A DNA stretch of 64,000 nt, taken from assembly GCA_947624715.1 (NCBI GenBank), contig CANQLO010000003.1:30940-94939 (forward strand), read 5' to 3'. The notes under the pieces are model-generated. The model was given only the letters and a program-made list of their open reading frames with translations. It was not told the DNA's origin and made no database searches. Numbering within the stretch: the first letter of the stretch is position 1; each line of letters starts with the position of its first letter. Positions 51,449 through 61,332 of the stretch are shown piece by piece. A program made the position numbers and the translations under genes. Origin of the DNA: an uncultured Clostridia bacterium (GTDB lineage: Bacteria > Bacillota_A > Clostridia > TANB77 > CAG-508).

Positions 51449-51967
51449 TCAAATTTGTTTTTTATATTTAAATCTACATTTCTTCGAAATAAACATTTTA
51501 AAATCTTTTAAATTTCCTTCTATGAAACCACTTTTACTCATTATAAAAGCATGTGTTTCATCTATATAAAGATAAAAATTGAACTTGTCTTGATGTATTT
51601 TATATAACTTGCTATATCTCATTTTTTGTTTTACATTATTTTTTATTACTACAAAAAATCTGTCATAAAATTTGTATAAAATTTCTTCTTTATTTCTTAT
51701 TTTTGATGATTTTAATTCTCTATCTACCACTTTTCCTTTAAGATATATTTTATATACTAGTAAAGAAATAAGTCCCATTAATATTATAATTACGATAAAT
51801 TTTAGATTATTATAGATTATATTAAATATAATCATATATAATATAAATAAAAACATGCAAATTGTATGAATTGTTTCTTTTTTTCCATATTTTTTATTAT
51901 GAAATTCTAAAAATTGGTTATAAATTAATTCATTCGCTTCTGTAATGTTTTTAAACTTTGGTTTCAT
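51449..51967 (-). CDS. membrane protein of unknown function (YcxB-like)
   Basis: 172 residues: two helices (TICMFLFILYMIIFNIIY and FIVIIILMGLISLLVYKIYL), then a cytoplasmic domain with FYDRFFVVIKNNVKQKMRYS, LYIDETHAFIMSKSGFIEGN and FKMFISKKC. This end matches the YcxB-like C-terminal pattern (I-x-E-T-x-x-x-F-Y). The start overlaps the upstream gene. Confidence 0.65.
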   Translation of the reverse strand: MKPKFKNITEANELIYNQFLEFHNKKYGKKETIHTICMFLFILYMIIFNIIYNNLKFIVIIILMGLISLLVYKIYLKGKVVDRELKSSKIRNKEEILYKFYDRFFVVIKNNVKQKMRYSKLYKIHQDKFNFYLYIDETHAFIMSKSGFIEGNLKDFKMFISKKCRFKYKKQI

Positions 51968-53327
51968 TTATATCCTCCGTTTTATTTTTTACATCATAAT
52001 TATTCTCTATTTGTATTTGGCCTGTATATTTTCTTAATACATATCTTTGATATTCATGTTTTATTTTACTTATACATTCTTTCGGATTACATATTATAAT
52101 TTTATTATTCTCTATTGGCTCTGTTATTTTTTTATCGAATTCAGCTATATATATTGTAGCTACATATTCTAAATTTCCATATTTCTTGTTATATTCATAA
52201 GATTTTACTTTATCAAAATAATTTATATTTTTTAACGTATAACCACTTTCTTCTATCACTTCTCTTTTTAGTGCCTCTATTTCTGTCTCATCTTTTTCTA
52301 TCCCACCACCTAAAAGAAATTTTTCATTATTATCGTTTGCTATTGCAATCATATTATTCTCTTTTTTTATAATTGCATATGCACCTCTTCTTGTAAAGTA
52401 TTTTACATCCTCTTTTTTAGGACATATAACATTAATGTTATCTTGTTCTGGATGTTCCATTAAATTTCCAAGTCTTTCTAAAAGTGCATACGTATTATTT
52501 ATTACATCTACTATTATTGTATCCTTACCTGCAAGTTCTGGCATTTTACAATTATATCTTACTTCTAATGTTAGTTCACCCTTATAATCTATTTCATTCA
52601 ACGCTTTCATTGCTAAATTCCAATTTATTGTTCCATAAAATGGAAAATTATGATCATCTGTTCCAAAGTTATCATGAATGTGTGTTACTTTTAATCTATT
52701 TCCTATATCTTTTATTTCTTTATATATATTTCTTTTTCCTACATTTGCATGTCCAAAATCATAACATATTCCCAATACTTCTTTTCCATATTTATTATTA
52801 AAATAATCTACCAATTCTATTAATTCATCTATATGTGGGGGAATACTAGATTCTTCCATTTGAGTTCCATTTTCTATTGCTATTTTAATATTATTTTCAT
52901 TTGCACATTTTACAAATTTATCGAGATATTCTTTATTGCAATTAATTGATTTTTGTACATCATATTTTCCATTTTCATCTAAATATGTTCCTACATGAAT
53001 TACTAACCATTTAATATTAAACAATTTAGATATTTGTATTGATTTTAAAATTCTTTTTTCTAATACTTCTTTGTCTAATCTGTTGTAATAATCATTAAAA
53101 AAAAATGGCCAATGTATTGGTGCATGTGCTGTATTTGATTCTAAATTTAATTTTTTACATTTATTTGCAATAGGTTTTAAATCTATATCTCCATCTAATA
53201 GATTTTGGATTTCTGTAAATCCAAAATTTATATTATTAAATTTAGATTTTGATAATACTTCTAATTCTTTTTCTAAATTTTCTAGACTTTTTTCTTTTAA
53301 AATTCTTGTTGTTATAGAAAACTTCAT
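51951..53327 (-). CDS. sugar-phosphate isomerase/endonuclease-IV-type TIM barrel fused to a Nudix hydrolase
   Basis: ATG 53327 has CAGGAG upstream. Residues 1-300 form an AP-endonuclease-2-like TIM barrel: NTAHAPIHWPF, WLVIHVGTYLDENG, ICYDFGHANVGKRN, VTHIHDNFGTDDHNFPFYGT, with His/Glu/Asp metal ligands. Residues 320-450 are a Nudix domain with GGGIEKDETEIEALKREVIE then ESGYTL (G-x5-E-x7-REVxEE-x2-G box). A single chain with both domains is unusual. Confidence 0.85.
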   Translation of the reverse strand: MKFSITTRILKEKSLENLEKELEVLSKSKFNNINFGFTEIQNLLDGDIDLKPIANKCKKLNLESNTAHAPIHWPFFFNDYYNRLDKEVLEKRILKSIQISKLFNIKWLVIHVGTYLDENGKYDVQKSINCNKEYLDKFVKCANENNIKIAIENGTQMEESSIPPHIDELIELVDYFNNKYGKEVLGICYDFGHANVGKRNIYKEIKDIGNRLKVTHIHDNFGTDDHNFPFYGTINWNLAMKALNEIDYKGELTLEVRYNCKMPELAGKDTIIVDVINNTYALLERLGNLMEHPEQDNINVICPKKEDVKYFTRRGAYAIIKKENNMIAIANDNNEKFLLGGGIEKDETEIEALKREVIEESGYTLKNINYFDKVKSYEYNKKYGNLEYVATIYIAEFDKKITEPIENNKIIICNPKECISKIKHEYQRYVLRKYTGQIQIENNYDVKNKTEDINETKV

Positions 53328-53593
53328 AAATTTCTCCTGTTCTTTTAATAATTTTTTTTTAATGTTATAGTTAAAATATATCATAAGAACATGAAATATT
53401 CCATAATTTAATAAAATTTTTATTATATATTACAATTTAATAAATACTCATTTTCTGGATGTTATTTTAAATATTAAAGAAATTTTATAAATTTAATTTT
53501 ATTTTTAATATTCATCTCCTTAAATGGATATATAGAAATGATATATTTAAATATTATATATTCAAAGATAATTCTATAACCTGTGATGTTATA

Positions 53594-53637
53594 AAAAAAT
53601 TTCATAGTGAAGGGAAAACCCTCACTATGAAATTTTT
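53594..53637 (-). terminator. rho-independent terminator
   Basis: TTTCATAGTGAGGGTTTTCC and its complement make a 19-bp stem with T-run, 15 bp after the gene at 53652-54002. The remaining gap to 53327 is AT-rich with no clear gene. Confidence 0.85.
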
Positions 53638-53651
53638 TAGCTAATAATATA

Positions 53652-54002
53652 CTAATCAAGATATACTAAACATGACAGTATATTATCATCAACTGGCTTT
53701 ACCATAGCATGTGCTTTGGTAAATTTGTTTTCTATAGCTTGTCTAAGATCATATAGTTCATCAAACATCCAGCAAATATTGTTAGATATAAGTATATGAT
53801 AAACTAATTCGTCATAAAAATCGTATTGGATCAAGATTCTTACTTCATTTTCAGGAACGACAGCAAATCCATGATATAAATTACCTTTGAATACTTGACC
53901 ACATTCATCCATAAATATTACGTTTTTTTCACCAATACAATTCTCATTCAAGCCTTCTAAGCAAGCTGACTTTAGCCTTTCAATAACTTCACTTGAAGTC
54001 AT
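53652..54002 (-). CDS. protein of unknown function
   Basis: 116 residues with VIERLKSACLEGLNENCIGE, FMDECGQVFKGNLYHGFAVV and VRILIQYDFYDELVYHILIS. Mixed alpha/beta, soluble, no motif recognised. AAGGAGAAG precedes the ATG and its own terminator follows, so it is a stand-alone gene. Confidence 0.65.
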   Translation of the reverse strand: MTSSEVIERLKSACLEGLNENCIGEKNVIFMDECGQVFKGNLYHGFAVVPENEVRILIQYDFYDELVYHILISNNICWMFDELYDLRQAIENKFTKAHAMVKPVDDNILSCLVYLD

Positions 54003-54183
54003 TAAATCTTCTCCTTCCTTTTTTATTTTACTATAGCTGACCTCCCTATAGGCAAAAAGGAATTACCTGTCTTTTGCATACCACATAATATCACATTTAC
54101 ATAATTTTTGCAATAGCTATGAAAATTTTACAAAAATTTTATACTGCAAAAGAAGGTATCCTATTATAGAATACCCTCATTTG

Positions 54184-54206
54184 CCAAAAAAACTATAGTT
54201 TTTTTG
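54184..54206. terminator. short palindromic terminator
   Basis: CAAAAAAACTATAGTTTTTTTG is a perfect palindrome just after the small coiled-coil gene; a weaker hairpin GGTATCCTATTATAGAATACC lies 20 bp further on. Confidence 0.6.
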
Positions 54207-54219
54207 GGAGATTAACTAA

Positions 54220-54408
54220 CTACTCATCCTCAGAATACTGTCCATATCGTTTTTTTTGCAATTCTTCAATCTTTTCTTTTTTCCTAGCAAATTCTTGTTT
54301 AAACTTTTCATTTTCTTCTTGATTTTTTCTCAGGCTCTCCTCAATATGTTGCGTAGTCAAATCGATAATTCCCTTAATTGCATTAAAGTATTCTTTCTCA
54401 ATAGACAT
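54220..54408 (-). CDS. small coiled-coil protein, unknown
   Basis: 62 residues, nearly all charged heptads (NQEENEKFKQEFARKKEKIE). AGGAGG upstream of the ATG. Reminiscent of short phasin- or phage-scaffold-like helices but without a diagnostic motif. Confidence 0.6.
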   Translation of the reverse strand: MSIEKEYFNAIKGIIDLTTQHIEESLRKNQEENEKFKQEFARKKEKIEELQKKRYGQYSEDE

Positions 54409-54529
54409 GTTGTTAACCTCCTTTCTAAATTAATATATTAAGATTATATATTAATTGGAAATTTTTTACAATTCCTTTGTACAATTTTTTATATTTTGAA
54501 AATTATATTAATAAAAAATCGAACTATTT

Positions 54530-55310
54530 TCATATATACCTCTTTATTTGTATTAATTCTTTTCCGTTTTTTATTTTTTCCTAAAAACTTTTCTATAATA
54601 TATTTCCCGCTTCCTCTTATTACCAATATATCATTTTCATTTACATTTTTTGTAGTTTTTATTTGTGATATATAATTTACAAATATTTTTTCTTCTGCTA
54701 TTTGCTCTTGTGCTGTTTTTCTTGATATTTTTAATATTTCAGATATTATATTATCTAATCTTAATGAGTTTACACTTATATTTATTTCTTCAAATTCTAT
54801 TGGTTTTGACTCTATTTTGTTAATATCTATTATTTCTATTTTAGCTTTTTTAAATCTTTTTTCTTGTTTAAATTCATTTTTTATATATTCTGAATTCTCT
54901 TTTAAAACTATTATATATGCCTTTTTTTCGTATACTATAATATCTCCTATTCTTTCTCTAGTAAGTCCAAAACTCATTACTGTTCCTAGATAATCTTTAT
55001 GTTTTAGTTTTCCTTGTAACTCATTTGGTAAATCTACTTTTATTGCAACTACTATATCATTTATATTTTTTAAAACTACATCTTTATCTAATTTATCTGG
55101 GTACATTATTAATATTTTCCTTATTGCTTTGTCATACCCTCCATAAAAAAAGTACCCCTTCTCTTTTAAATTTAATAATTCTTTTTGTACAATTGCAACT
55201 TGAAATTCATTTAAAAACTCTGAGTTTGTTATCTTATTTTGATTTTTACTTATGCGTATTTTATCTTCAATTTTTGCAATTAATAATTTATTATTTTGTT
55301 TATTTTCCAT
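54530..55310 (-). CDS. ylmH: S4-domain RNA-binding protein YlmH (CGG skip sets the C-terminus)
   Basis: Begins with the YlmH N-domain (ITNSEFLNEFQVAIVQKELL), DYLGTVMSFGLTRERIGDII, and an S4 fold (LRLDNIISEILKISRKTAQE, IFVNYISQIK). Near the end an in-frame CGG (C at 54566) follows AAA AAA. Zero frame adds a 25-residue hydrophobic tail RKRINTNKEVYMKIVRFFIN. Dropping C gives GKELIQIKRYI and a stop, the standard C-terminus of the family and a normal 259 residues. YlmH rescues stalled ribosomes and sits in the division cluster in other Firmicutes. Here it is the only case in which the skip shortens the protein. Confidence 0.88.
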
Positions 55311-55365
55311 TTTCTATCCCTTTATAATTTTATACTCTATAATGGTTAAAGTAAATAACATTTCA

Positions 55366-55710
55366 CTATTCTATTGCTTTTTTTATGTGATTTATTTTTA
55401 TTTTATTATTTTTTACATATACTTCTATTACATCTATTCTTATAAATTCATCTTGAAGATTTCGTGTATAAAGATAATATTTTATTGAATTGATTAAATG
55501 TTTTAATTTAAATATAGTTATTGCCTCAGATGCCTCGCCATAAGACATATCTGTTCTTGTTTTTACTTCTACAAATACCAGTTCTTTACCATATAGGGCA
55601 ATTATATCTATTTCCCCTTGCTTACATTCAAAATTTCTTTCTATTATTTTATATCCTTTTTTACTTAAATAATTTGCTGCTAGTTCTTCTCCGTAATTTT
55701 CCGAGTTCAT
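55366..55710 (-). CDS. yraN: YraN/UPF0102 endonuclease-fold protein
   Basis: 114 residues with GEELAANYLSKKGYKIIERN, CKQGEIDIIALYGKELVFVE and VKTRTDMSYGEASEAIT, the core of the restriction-endonuclease-like UPF0102 family. It is followed within 15 bp by dprA and lies downstream of comM, a usual order in Bacillota. Confidence 0.9.
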   Translation of the reverse strand: MNSENYGEELAANYLSKKGYKIIERNFECKQGEIDIIALYGKELVFVEVKTRTDMSYGEASEAITIFKLKHLINSIKYYLYTRNLQDEFIRIDVIEVYVKNNKIKINHIKKAIE

Positions 55711-55724
55711 GACTTTTATACATA

Positions 55725-56585
55725 TTATATCCTCACATATTCATTTCCTGGTAGGCTTTTAATGTACCCTTTTATTTCCATTATTAATAATTTTTGAGTT
55801 ACATCTGAAATATTTAAATTGCACTTTTTACAAATTAAATTAATATTTATTGGCATATATGAAATTGAATTATATATTTCTTTAAATTCTTCTTCAACTT
55901 TTATTTCTTCTTGTATTTCTGTATTTTCTGATAATATATTGTATTCTGCAAGTATATCTTCTGCACATGTTACAAGCTTTGCACCTGATTGTATAAGCTT
56001 GTTTGTTCCAACCCCTGTTTTTAAGTCTATATTACTAGGAATACAGAATATCTTTTTGTTTTGTTCTTTTGCATATTTTGCTGTTACTGTACTTCCGCTT
56101 CTGTGCTTTGCTTCTACTACTAATACTCCCATAGATAGTGCACTAATTATTCTGTTCCTAAATGGAAATTTAGATAAATCTACTTTTGTATCTGGACTAT
56201 ATTCTGATATAACCAGTCCATCATTTTCTAATATTTGTTTGTATAATTCTAAATTTTCTTCTGGATATATATTATTAAACCCTGCACCTAATACAGCTAT
56301 TGTTTTACCTTTTTCTTTAAGTGCTCCAATATGTGCTGAAGTATCTATTCCAATTGCCATTCCACTTACTATACAGATCTCTTTTTTTGCTATTTTATTT
56401 GCAAATTCTTTTGCATATTTTGCTCCATATGGTGTACATTCTCTTGAGCCTACTATTGCTATTGAATCTCTATTTAATAATTTATCATTTCCTATTATAT
56501 ATAACTGCTTAGGTGGTTCTTTAATTTCTAATAATTTTTTAGGAAATTTTTTATCTGTATTTTTTATTATTTTTATTTTTTTCAT
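55725..56585 (-). CDS. dprA: DNA-processing protein DprA
   Basis: 286 residues: Rossmann-like domain with IAIVGSRECTPYGAKYAKEF, VSGMAIGIDTSAHIGALKEK, GKTIAVLGAGFNNIYPEENL and ISALSMGVLVVEAKHRSGST. It loads RecA on incoming single-stranded DNA. A C-terminal winged helix is present (KGYIKSLPGNEYVRI). Together with comM it suggests competence or recombination capacity. Confidence 0.94.
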   Translation of the reverse strand: MKKIKIIKNTDKKFPKKLLEIKEPPKQLYIIGNDKLLNRDSIAIVGSRECTPYGAKYAKEFANKIAKKEICIVSGMAIGIDTSAHIGALKEKGKTIAVLGAGFNNIYPEENLELYKQILENDGLVISEYSPDTKVDLSKFPFRNRIISALSMGVLVVEAKHRSGSTVTAKYAKEQNKKIFCIPSNIDLKTGVGTNKLIQSGAKLVTCAEDILAEYNILSENTEIQEEIKVEEEFKEIYNSISYMPININLICKKCNLNISDVTQKLLIMEIKGYIKSLPGNEYVRI

Positions 56586-56600
56586 ACTAACCCCTTAATG

Positions 56601-58142
56601 TTACATGTTTTTCCAATATTTTTTATCTAAACTTCGATATTGTATTGCCTCTGCTATATGGCTTACATTTATATTTTCTTTTCCATCTAAATCTGCAATT
56701 GTTCTTGCAACTTTAAGTATTCTTCCATATGCTCTAGCACTTAAGCCAAGTCTTTCAAATGCATTTTGTAAAATCTTTTTTCCTTCATTATCTAATTTAC
56801 AATATTTGTTTACTAATTTTGGTGTAAGTTGTGCATTTGAATAAATACCATTATTTCTATACCTTTCTTGTTGTATTTTTCTTGCTTTATTTACTCTTTG
56901 TTTTATTATCTCAGAACTTTCTGGTATTTCATCATTTTCTAATTTTTCGTATTTTACTGCTGTTACTTCTATTTGAATATCTATTCTATCTAAAAGAGGT
57001 CCACTTATTTTTCCCATATATTTTTCTATTGCTCTTGGAGAACAAGTACATTCCTTTTCTTTTGAGCCAAAAAATCCACATGGACATGGATTCATAGAAG
57101 CAACAAACATAAAGTTACATGGATATGTTAATGATGCATTTACTCTGCTAATATTTATTATTCCATCTTCTAAAGGTCCTCTTAAAACTTCTAATGTATT
57201 TTTATTAAATTCTGGCAACTCATCTAAAAATAAAACGCCATTATGTGAAAGGCTTATTTCTCCTGGTTTTGGAATTTTTCCTCCTCCGAACTAATGAACT
57301 ATTAGAAATTGTGTGATGTGGTGCTCTGAATGGTCTTTTTGTAATTAGTGGCATATCCTTAGATAAAATTCCAGAAATGCTGTGTATTTTAGTTGTTTCT
57401 AATGCTTCTTCAAAAGTTAAATCTGGTAAAATTGATGGTATTCTTCTTGCCATCATTGTTTTGCCGAGAACCAGGAGAGCCGAATGAGCAGACAATTATG
57501 TCCTCCGGCTGCTGCAATCTCTAATGCCCTTTTTATATTTTCTTGTCCCTTTACCTCTGAAAAATCTAGTAAATTTGTATTATTTGCTTTAAATAACTCT
57601 TCTATATCGACTTGTACTTCTTTAATTACGTCATTCCCATTCAAAAAATCAACCACTTGCCTAAGGTTTTCTGCACCATATATTTTTATACCTTTTACAA
57701 CAGCAGCCTCTTTTGCATTTTCTGCTGGTACAATTATTTTTGTTATTCCTAATTTTTTTGCTTCTATGCACATAGATAAAATTCCATTTACTTTATTTAT
57801 TTTTCCATTTAATGATAGTTCCCCAACAAATGCAGTATTTTGTGGAACTTCTGCAATTATTTCTTCTGTGCAAATTAATATTCCTATTGCTATTGGCAAA
57901 TCATAAAAAGAACCTTCCTTTTTTGTATTTGCTGGTGCAAGATTTACTATTATTTTTTTGCTCTGTAGCTCATAACCAGAATTTTTTATAGCTGTTCTTA
58001 CCCTTTCTTTTGCTTCCTTTACACTCACATCTGGAAGTCCTACTATTTCCCAACCAGGAAATCCACCAGACACATCTACTTGAACGGAAATAAGATAGCC
58101 ATCTAAACCTAATAATGACATGCTTTTTACTATTGATAACAT
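56601..58142 (-). CDS. comM: ComM/Mg-chelatase-like AAA+ ATPase (three CGG skips)
   Basis: Starts [40 protein letters not shown]. Three in-frame CGG sites: C at 57482 after ATT and C at 57466 after TCT flank the Walker A loop ([21 protein letters not shown]), and C at 57288 after GTT (SNSSLV, then [20 protein letters not shown]). All correct to conserved Gly. With all three Cs dropped the protein has 512 residues, standard for ComM, with the [20 protein letters not shown]alker B region and the C-terminal helical domain. It is a branch-migration helicase in natural transformation. Zero-frame product would be three pieces. Confidence 0.95.
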
Positions 58143-58259
58143 ATTTACCTCTTTTTTTGGAAATTTTATTTAGAAAAAAATTTTTATCGAATTAAATATT
58201 TTATATTATACAAAAAGAAAAAGTATTTTGCAATACTTTTTCCAAAAAATTACAATAAA

Positions 58260-59307
58260 TTATATTTTCTTTTTACCTAATTTATTTTTTATACCGCTTA
58301 GTTTCTTATAACATTTTTCACTAAAATTAAATATCCAATTCATTACAGGATTAAATATTATATATAATTCATTTACAAACTCAACAAATTCAGGATTAAA
58401 TCCTTTTTTGAATCTGTATACACCGATATTGTGGGTCATTTTCATCTTTAAATCCAGATACTCCCCTAAAATCGTAAATATCACAATTATTTTCTAATCC
58501 CCACTTCATCATTTCAAACTGTAATAAATAGTTTGGCATTAAATTTCTATATTTATTTGAACTTCCACCATATAAATACCATACCTTATTTCCATACATT
58601 ATTGGTAATACTGCAGCAATTGGAGTATTCTCATGCTCTGCAATTATTAATTTTACATGGTTTGGACTCATACAATCATAAATATGTTCAAAATATGATA
58701 GTGGTCTTATAAAAAAGTTATCTCTTGAACCCGTTTCCTTCATAATGTTATAAAATATTTTTAAATCTTCTTTGCTACCTTCTCTTATTGTTACACCTTT
58801 TTTTATTGCAAGTCTTATATTATACCTTGTTTTTTGATTAAAAGAAGCTAGTAATTCATCTTCTGTTTTACCTGATAAATCTAATCTAAATACATATTTA
58901 GGTTGAATAACTTGATCAATATTTTTTATATTTTTCTTTATTTTATATCCAATTTCTTGTGCTATTTTTTTAAATTCTTCATCATTATTTGGTATATCAG
59001 GGTCAAGTCTAAATATAAATGCTTTATATTTTTTAGCAATTTCTTTCGCTTTTTCAGTTAATTTTGTAAGTGTATCCTTGTCATGTTCATCACACACAAA
59101 TCCTCTAGGTGCATACATTATATATCTATTAAAAATAGGTACCTTTCGCAAAAGTATACTCATTGTACCTTTTATTTGATTATTTTCCTCTATAACAATC
59201 ATTTCATGTTTCCAATCGGATTTTACCTTTGCCCACTCTGGTGATTGTAAAAAATGTGATTTTTTATTTGTTTCTAAAAACTCATTTAATTTATTATTTT
59301 TTTCCAT
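58260..59307 (-). CDS. FemX/FemA-type lipid II aminoacyltransferase (CGG skip)
   Basis: Begins EFLETNKKSHFLQSPEWAKV, then TMSILLRKVPIFNRYIMYAP and TRYNIRLAIKKGVTIREGSK, the Fem family core (GNAT-like). In-frame CGG (C at 58425) follows TAT in DENDPQY. Dropping C gives GVYRFKKGFNPEFVEFVNEL, the classic C-terminal motif (G-V-x-x-F-K-x-G-F), and the rest of the gene. The skipped reading gives 348 residues. It adds amino acids to the peptidoglycan cross-bridge. Confidence 0.92.
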
Positions 59308-59374
59308 TAAATTTCATCCTTTACGTATTATTATTTATGCACAGTATATCATTAATACAAAATATTTGCAATTA

Positions 59375-59560
59375 TAAATTGGAGGTTAGCGGTTAGAAGT
59401 TAGAAATTAGAGGTTAGAGATTAGAAATAAACCATTTCAAACAACAAACCAGATGCAAACGCTGTAGGGGTCGACGACTCTGTCGACCCGCAAATATGCA
59501 AATCCATTGTTTATAATGGGCGGACTTAGAGCGCCCTCTTCTACGGTATTTGCTTAGTGA
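59375..59560. repeat. repeat R10 (degenerate, tandem short words)
   Basis: Starts TAAATTGGAGGTTAG and continues with GTTAGAAGTTAGAAATTAG words, then GTAGGGGTCGACGACTCTG...TCGACCCGC and a GGGCGGACTTAGAGCGCCC palindrome. It leads directly to the oxidoreductase gene. Confidence 0.65.
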
Positions 59561-59601
59561 ATATTTTTTTTATTTTAGTAAATAATACTATTGGTGGTTT
59601 T

Positions 59602-61110
59602 ATGAATAATTCTTATTGGGTAGAAAGTACCCCGCAAACAAATTATCCTAGTTTATCTAGTGATATTAATACAGATGTTTTAATTATTGGTGGCGGTATT
59701 ACTGGAATAGCAACAGCGTATATGCTTTCTAAATCTTCTTTAAATGTTACTATTGTTGAAGCTGATAGAATGGCAATGGGAGTAACTGCAAATACAACTG
59801 CCAAAATAACTAGTCAGCATGGCCTTTTATATGATTATTTGTTAAATTCTTTTGGATTCGATATTGCCAAAGGTTATTTAAATTCAAATGAAGAAGCAAT
59901 TAAGACTATTAAAGATATAGTTAAAAAAGAAAACATTAATTGCGATTTAGTTTCTCAGGATGCATATGTATATACATGTGATAAATCAAGTGTGCAAAGA
60001 ATTGTAGATGAGGTATCTTCTGTTATTTCTCTTGGTTTAAAAGCAGAATTCGTAACAGAATGTCCTCTTCCTTTTCCAATACAGGCAAGTATAAAGTTTC
60101 CAAATCAAGCACAATTTCATCCAAGAAAATACCTTCTTTCATTATTATCAATTTTGGAAAAAAGAAATATAAATATTTTTGAAAATTCAAAAGTCATAGA
60201 TATAAAACATGTAAAAGATAAATATGAAGTATATGTAAATGGACACAAAATAACTACAAAATATTTAGTTATGGCTTCTCACTATCCTATTAAAAATTTC
60301 CCTGGGATGTATTTTATAAAAATGTATCAAGAATCCTCATATGCAATTGGTGTAGAATTAGAACAGGATGTTTTTGATGGTATGTATATATCATGTGATA
60401 CTCCTAGTGCTTCTTTTAGAAATGCTGTTCAAGAAAATGGGAAAAAATTATTAATTGTTGGTGGTGGCGAACATAAAACAGGAGCAACTGATGTAAATAT
60501 TGATGATATTTACATTAATTTAGAAAATTATATTAAATCAATTTATCCAAATGCAAAAATAAAATATAGGTGGATGACTGAGGATTGTGTTACTTTAGAT
60601 AAAATTCCATATATAGGAGAATTTTCTAATTTTCTTCCTAATATGTTTGTTGCAACAGGATACAAAAAATGGGGGATGACTACTTCACATGTTGCTGCAA
60701 AAATAATTTCAGATAAAATTTTAGGAAATGAAAATTCTTATGAAAAAGTTTATACTGCTACTAGATTAGAACCAATTAAAAATAGAAAAGAATTTGGAAA
60801 TATGCTTAAAACATCCGTATATTCTCTTGCTATTAATAAACTATCTCCTCCAATTAAATCTTATACAGAACTTAAAAATGATAGTGGTGGAGTTGTTGAT
60901 TACAAAGGTAAAAAAGTTGGAATATATAAAGATAAAAATGGTAAAATGTTTGCTGTAATTCCATATTGCAAGCATTTGGGTTGTGAGCTTTCATGGAATA
61001 ATTTAGAAAAAACTTGGGACTGCCCTTGTCATGGTTCTAGATATGATTATGAAGGAAAAATTATTACTGAACCTACAACTGAAAATTTGGATATATTTGA
61101 TATTGATTAA
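59602..61110 (+). CDS. FAD-dependent oxidoreductase with C-terminal Rieske domain
   Basis: ATG 59602 is chosen over the earlier frame start, which lies in the repeat. FAD motif VLIIGGGITGIATAYML near residue 30, then DAO-type fold; RWMTEDCVTLDKIPYIGEFS and VATGYKKWGMTTSHVAAK. C-terminal Rieske ligands: CKHLGCELSWNN and CPCHGSRYDYEGKI (CxH, CxxH). 502 residues. These two-domain proteins couple an amine- or glycerol-type FAD oxidase to an iron-sulfur centre; the substrate is unknown. No in-frame CGG. Confidence 0.92.
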   Translation: MNNSYWVESTPQTNYPSLSSDINTDVLIIGGGITGIATAYMLSKSSLNVTIVEADRMAMGVTANTTAKITSQHGLLYDYLLNSFGFDIAKGYLNSNEEAIKTIKDIVKKENINCDLVSQDAYVYTCDKSSVQRIVDEVSSVISLGLKAEFVTECPLPFPIQASIKFPNQAQFHPRKYLLSLLSILEKRNINIFENSKVIDIKHVKDKYEVYVNGHKITTKYLVMASHYPIKNFPGMYFIKMYQESSYAIGVELEQDVFDGMYISCDTPSASFRNAVQENGKKLLIVGGGEHKTGATDVNIDDIYINLENYIKSIYPNAKIKYRWMTEDCVTLDKIPYIGEFSNFLPNMFVATGYKKWGMTTSHVAAKIISDKILGNENSYEKVYTATRLEPIKNRKEFGNMLKTSVYSLAINKLSPPIKSYTELKNDSGGVVDYKGKKVGIYKDKNGKMFAVIPYCKHLGCELSWNNLEKTWDCPCHGSRYDYEGKIITEPTTENLDIFDID

Positions 61111-61134
61111 ATTATCTTTATATAAATTTTTAAA

Positions 61135-61169
61135 AAATATGGTTTCATTTTTGAAGCCATATTTTTTTA
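61135..61169 (+). terminator. rho-independent terminator
   Basis: AAATATGGTTTCA and TGAAGCCATATTT pair, with a T-run, 25 bp after the oxidoreductase stop. Confidence 0.85.
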
Positions 61170-61180
61170 TGCAAAACTAC

Positions 61181-61209
61181 TTGAATATTCCTTAAAATAA
61201 AGCTATAAT
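61181..61209 (+). promoter_or_regulatory. sigma-A type promoter of tRNA-Arg
   Basis: TTGAAT, 17 bp spacer, TATAAT; the -10 ends 19 bp before the tRNA. Near-consensus spacing. Confidence 0.8.
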
Positions 61210-61228
61210 ATACAGGTACATTAAATAT

Positions 61229-61305
61229 GCACCAGTAGCTTAGCTGGATAGAGCACTCGGCTACGAACCGAGAGGTCGGGGATTCGAATTCCTCCTGGTG
61301 CACCA
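61229..61305 (+). tRNA. tRNA-Arg(ACG)
   Basis: Full cloverleaf: acceptor GCACCAG/CTGGTGC, D arm AGCTTAGCTGGATAGAGC, anticodon stem CTCGG/CCGAG with loop CTACGAA (anticodon ACG), T arm GGGGATTCGAATTCCTC-like, and encoded CCA. With A34 deaminated to inosine it reads CGU, CGC and CGA but not CGG. If no CCG-anticodon tRNA exists, CGG is unassigned, which bears directly on the CGG frame breaks. Its 3' end is the likely attachment site of the island that follows. Confidence 0.97.
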
Positions 61306-61307
61306 TA

Positions 61308-61332
61308 CTCTCAAGCTAATTTGAGAGTTTTT
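61308..61332 (+). terminator. terminator of tRNA-Arg
   Basis: ACTCTCAA, short loop, TTGAGAGT and a T-run directly after the CCA end. Confidence 0.85.
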
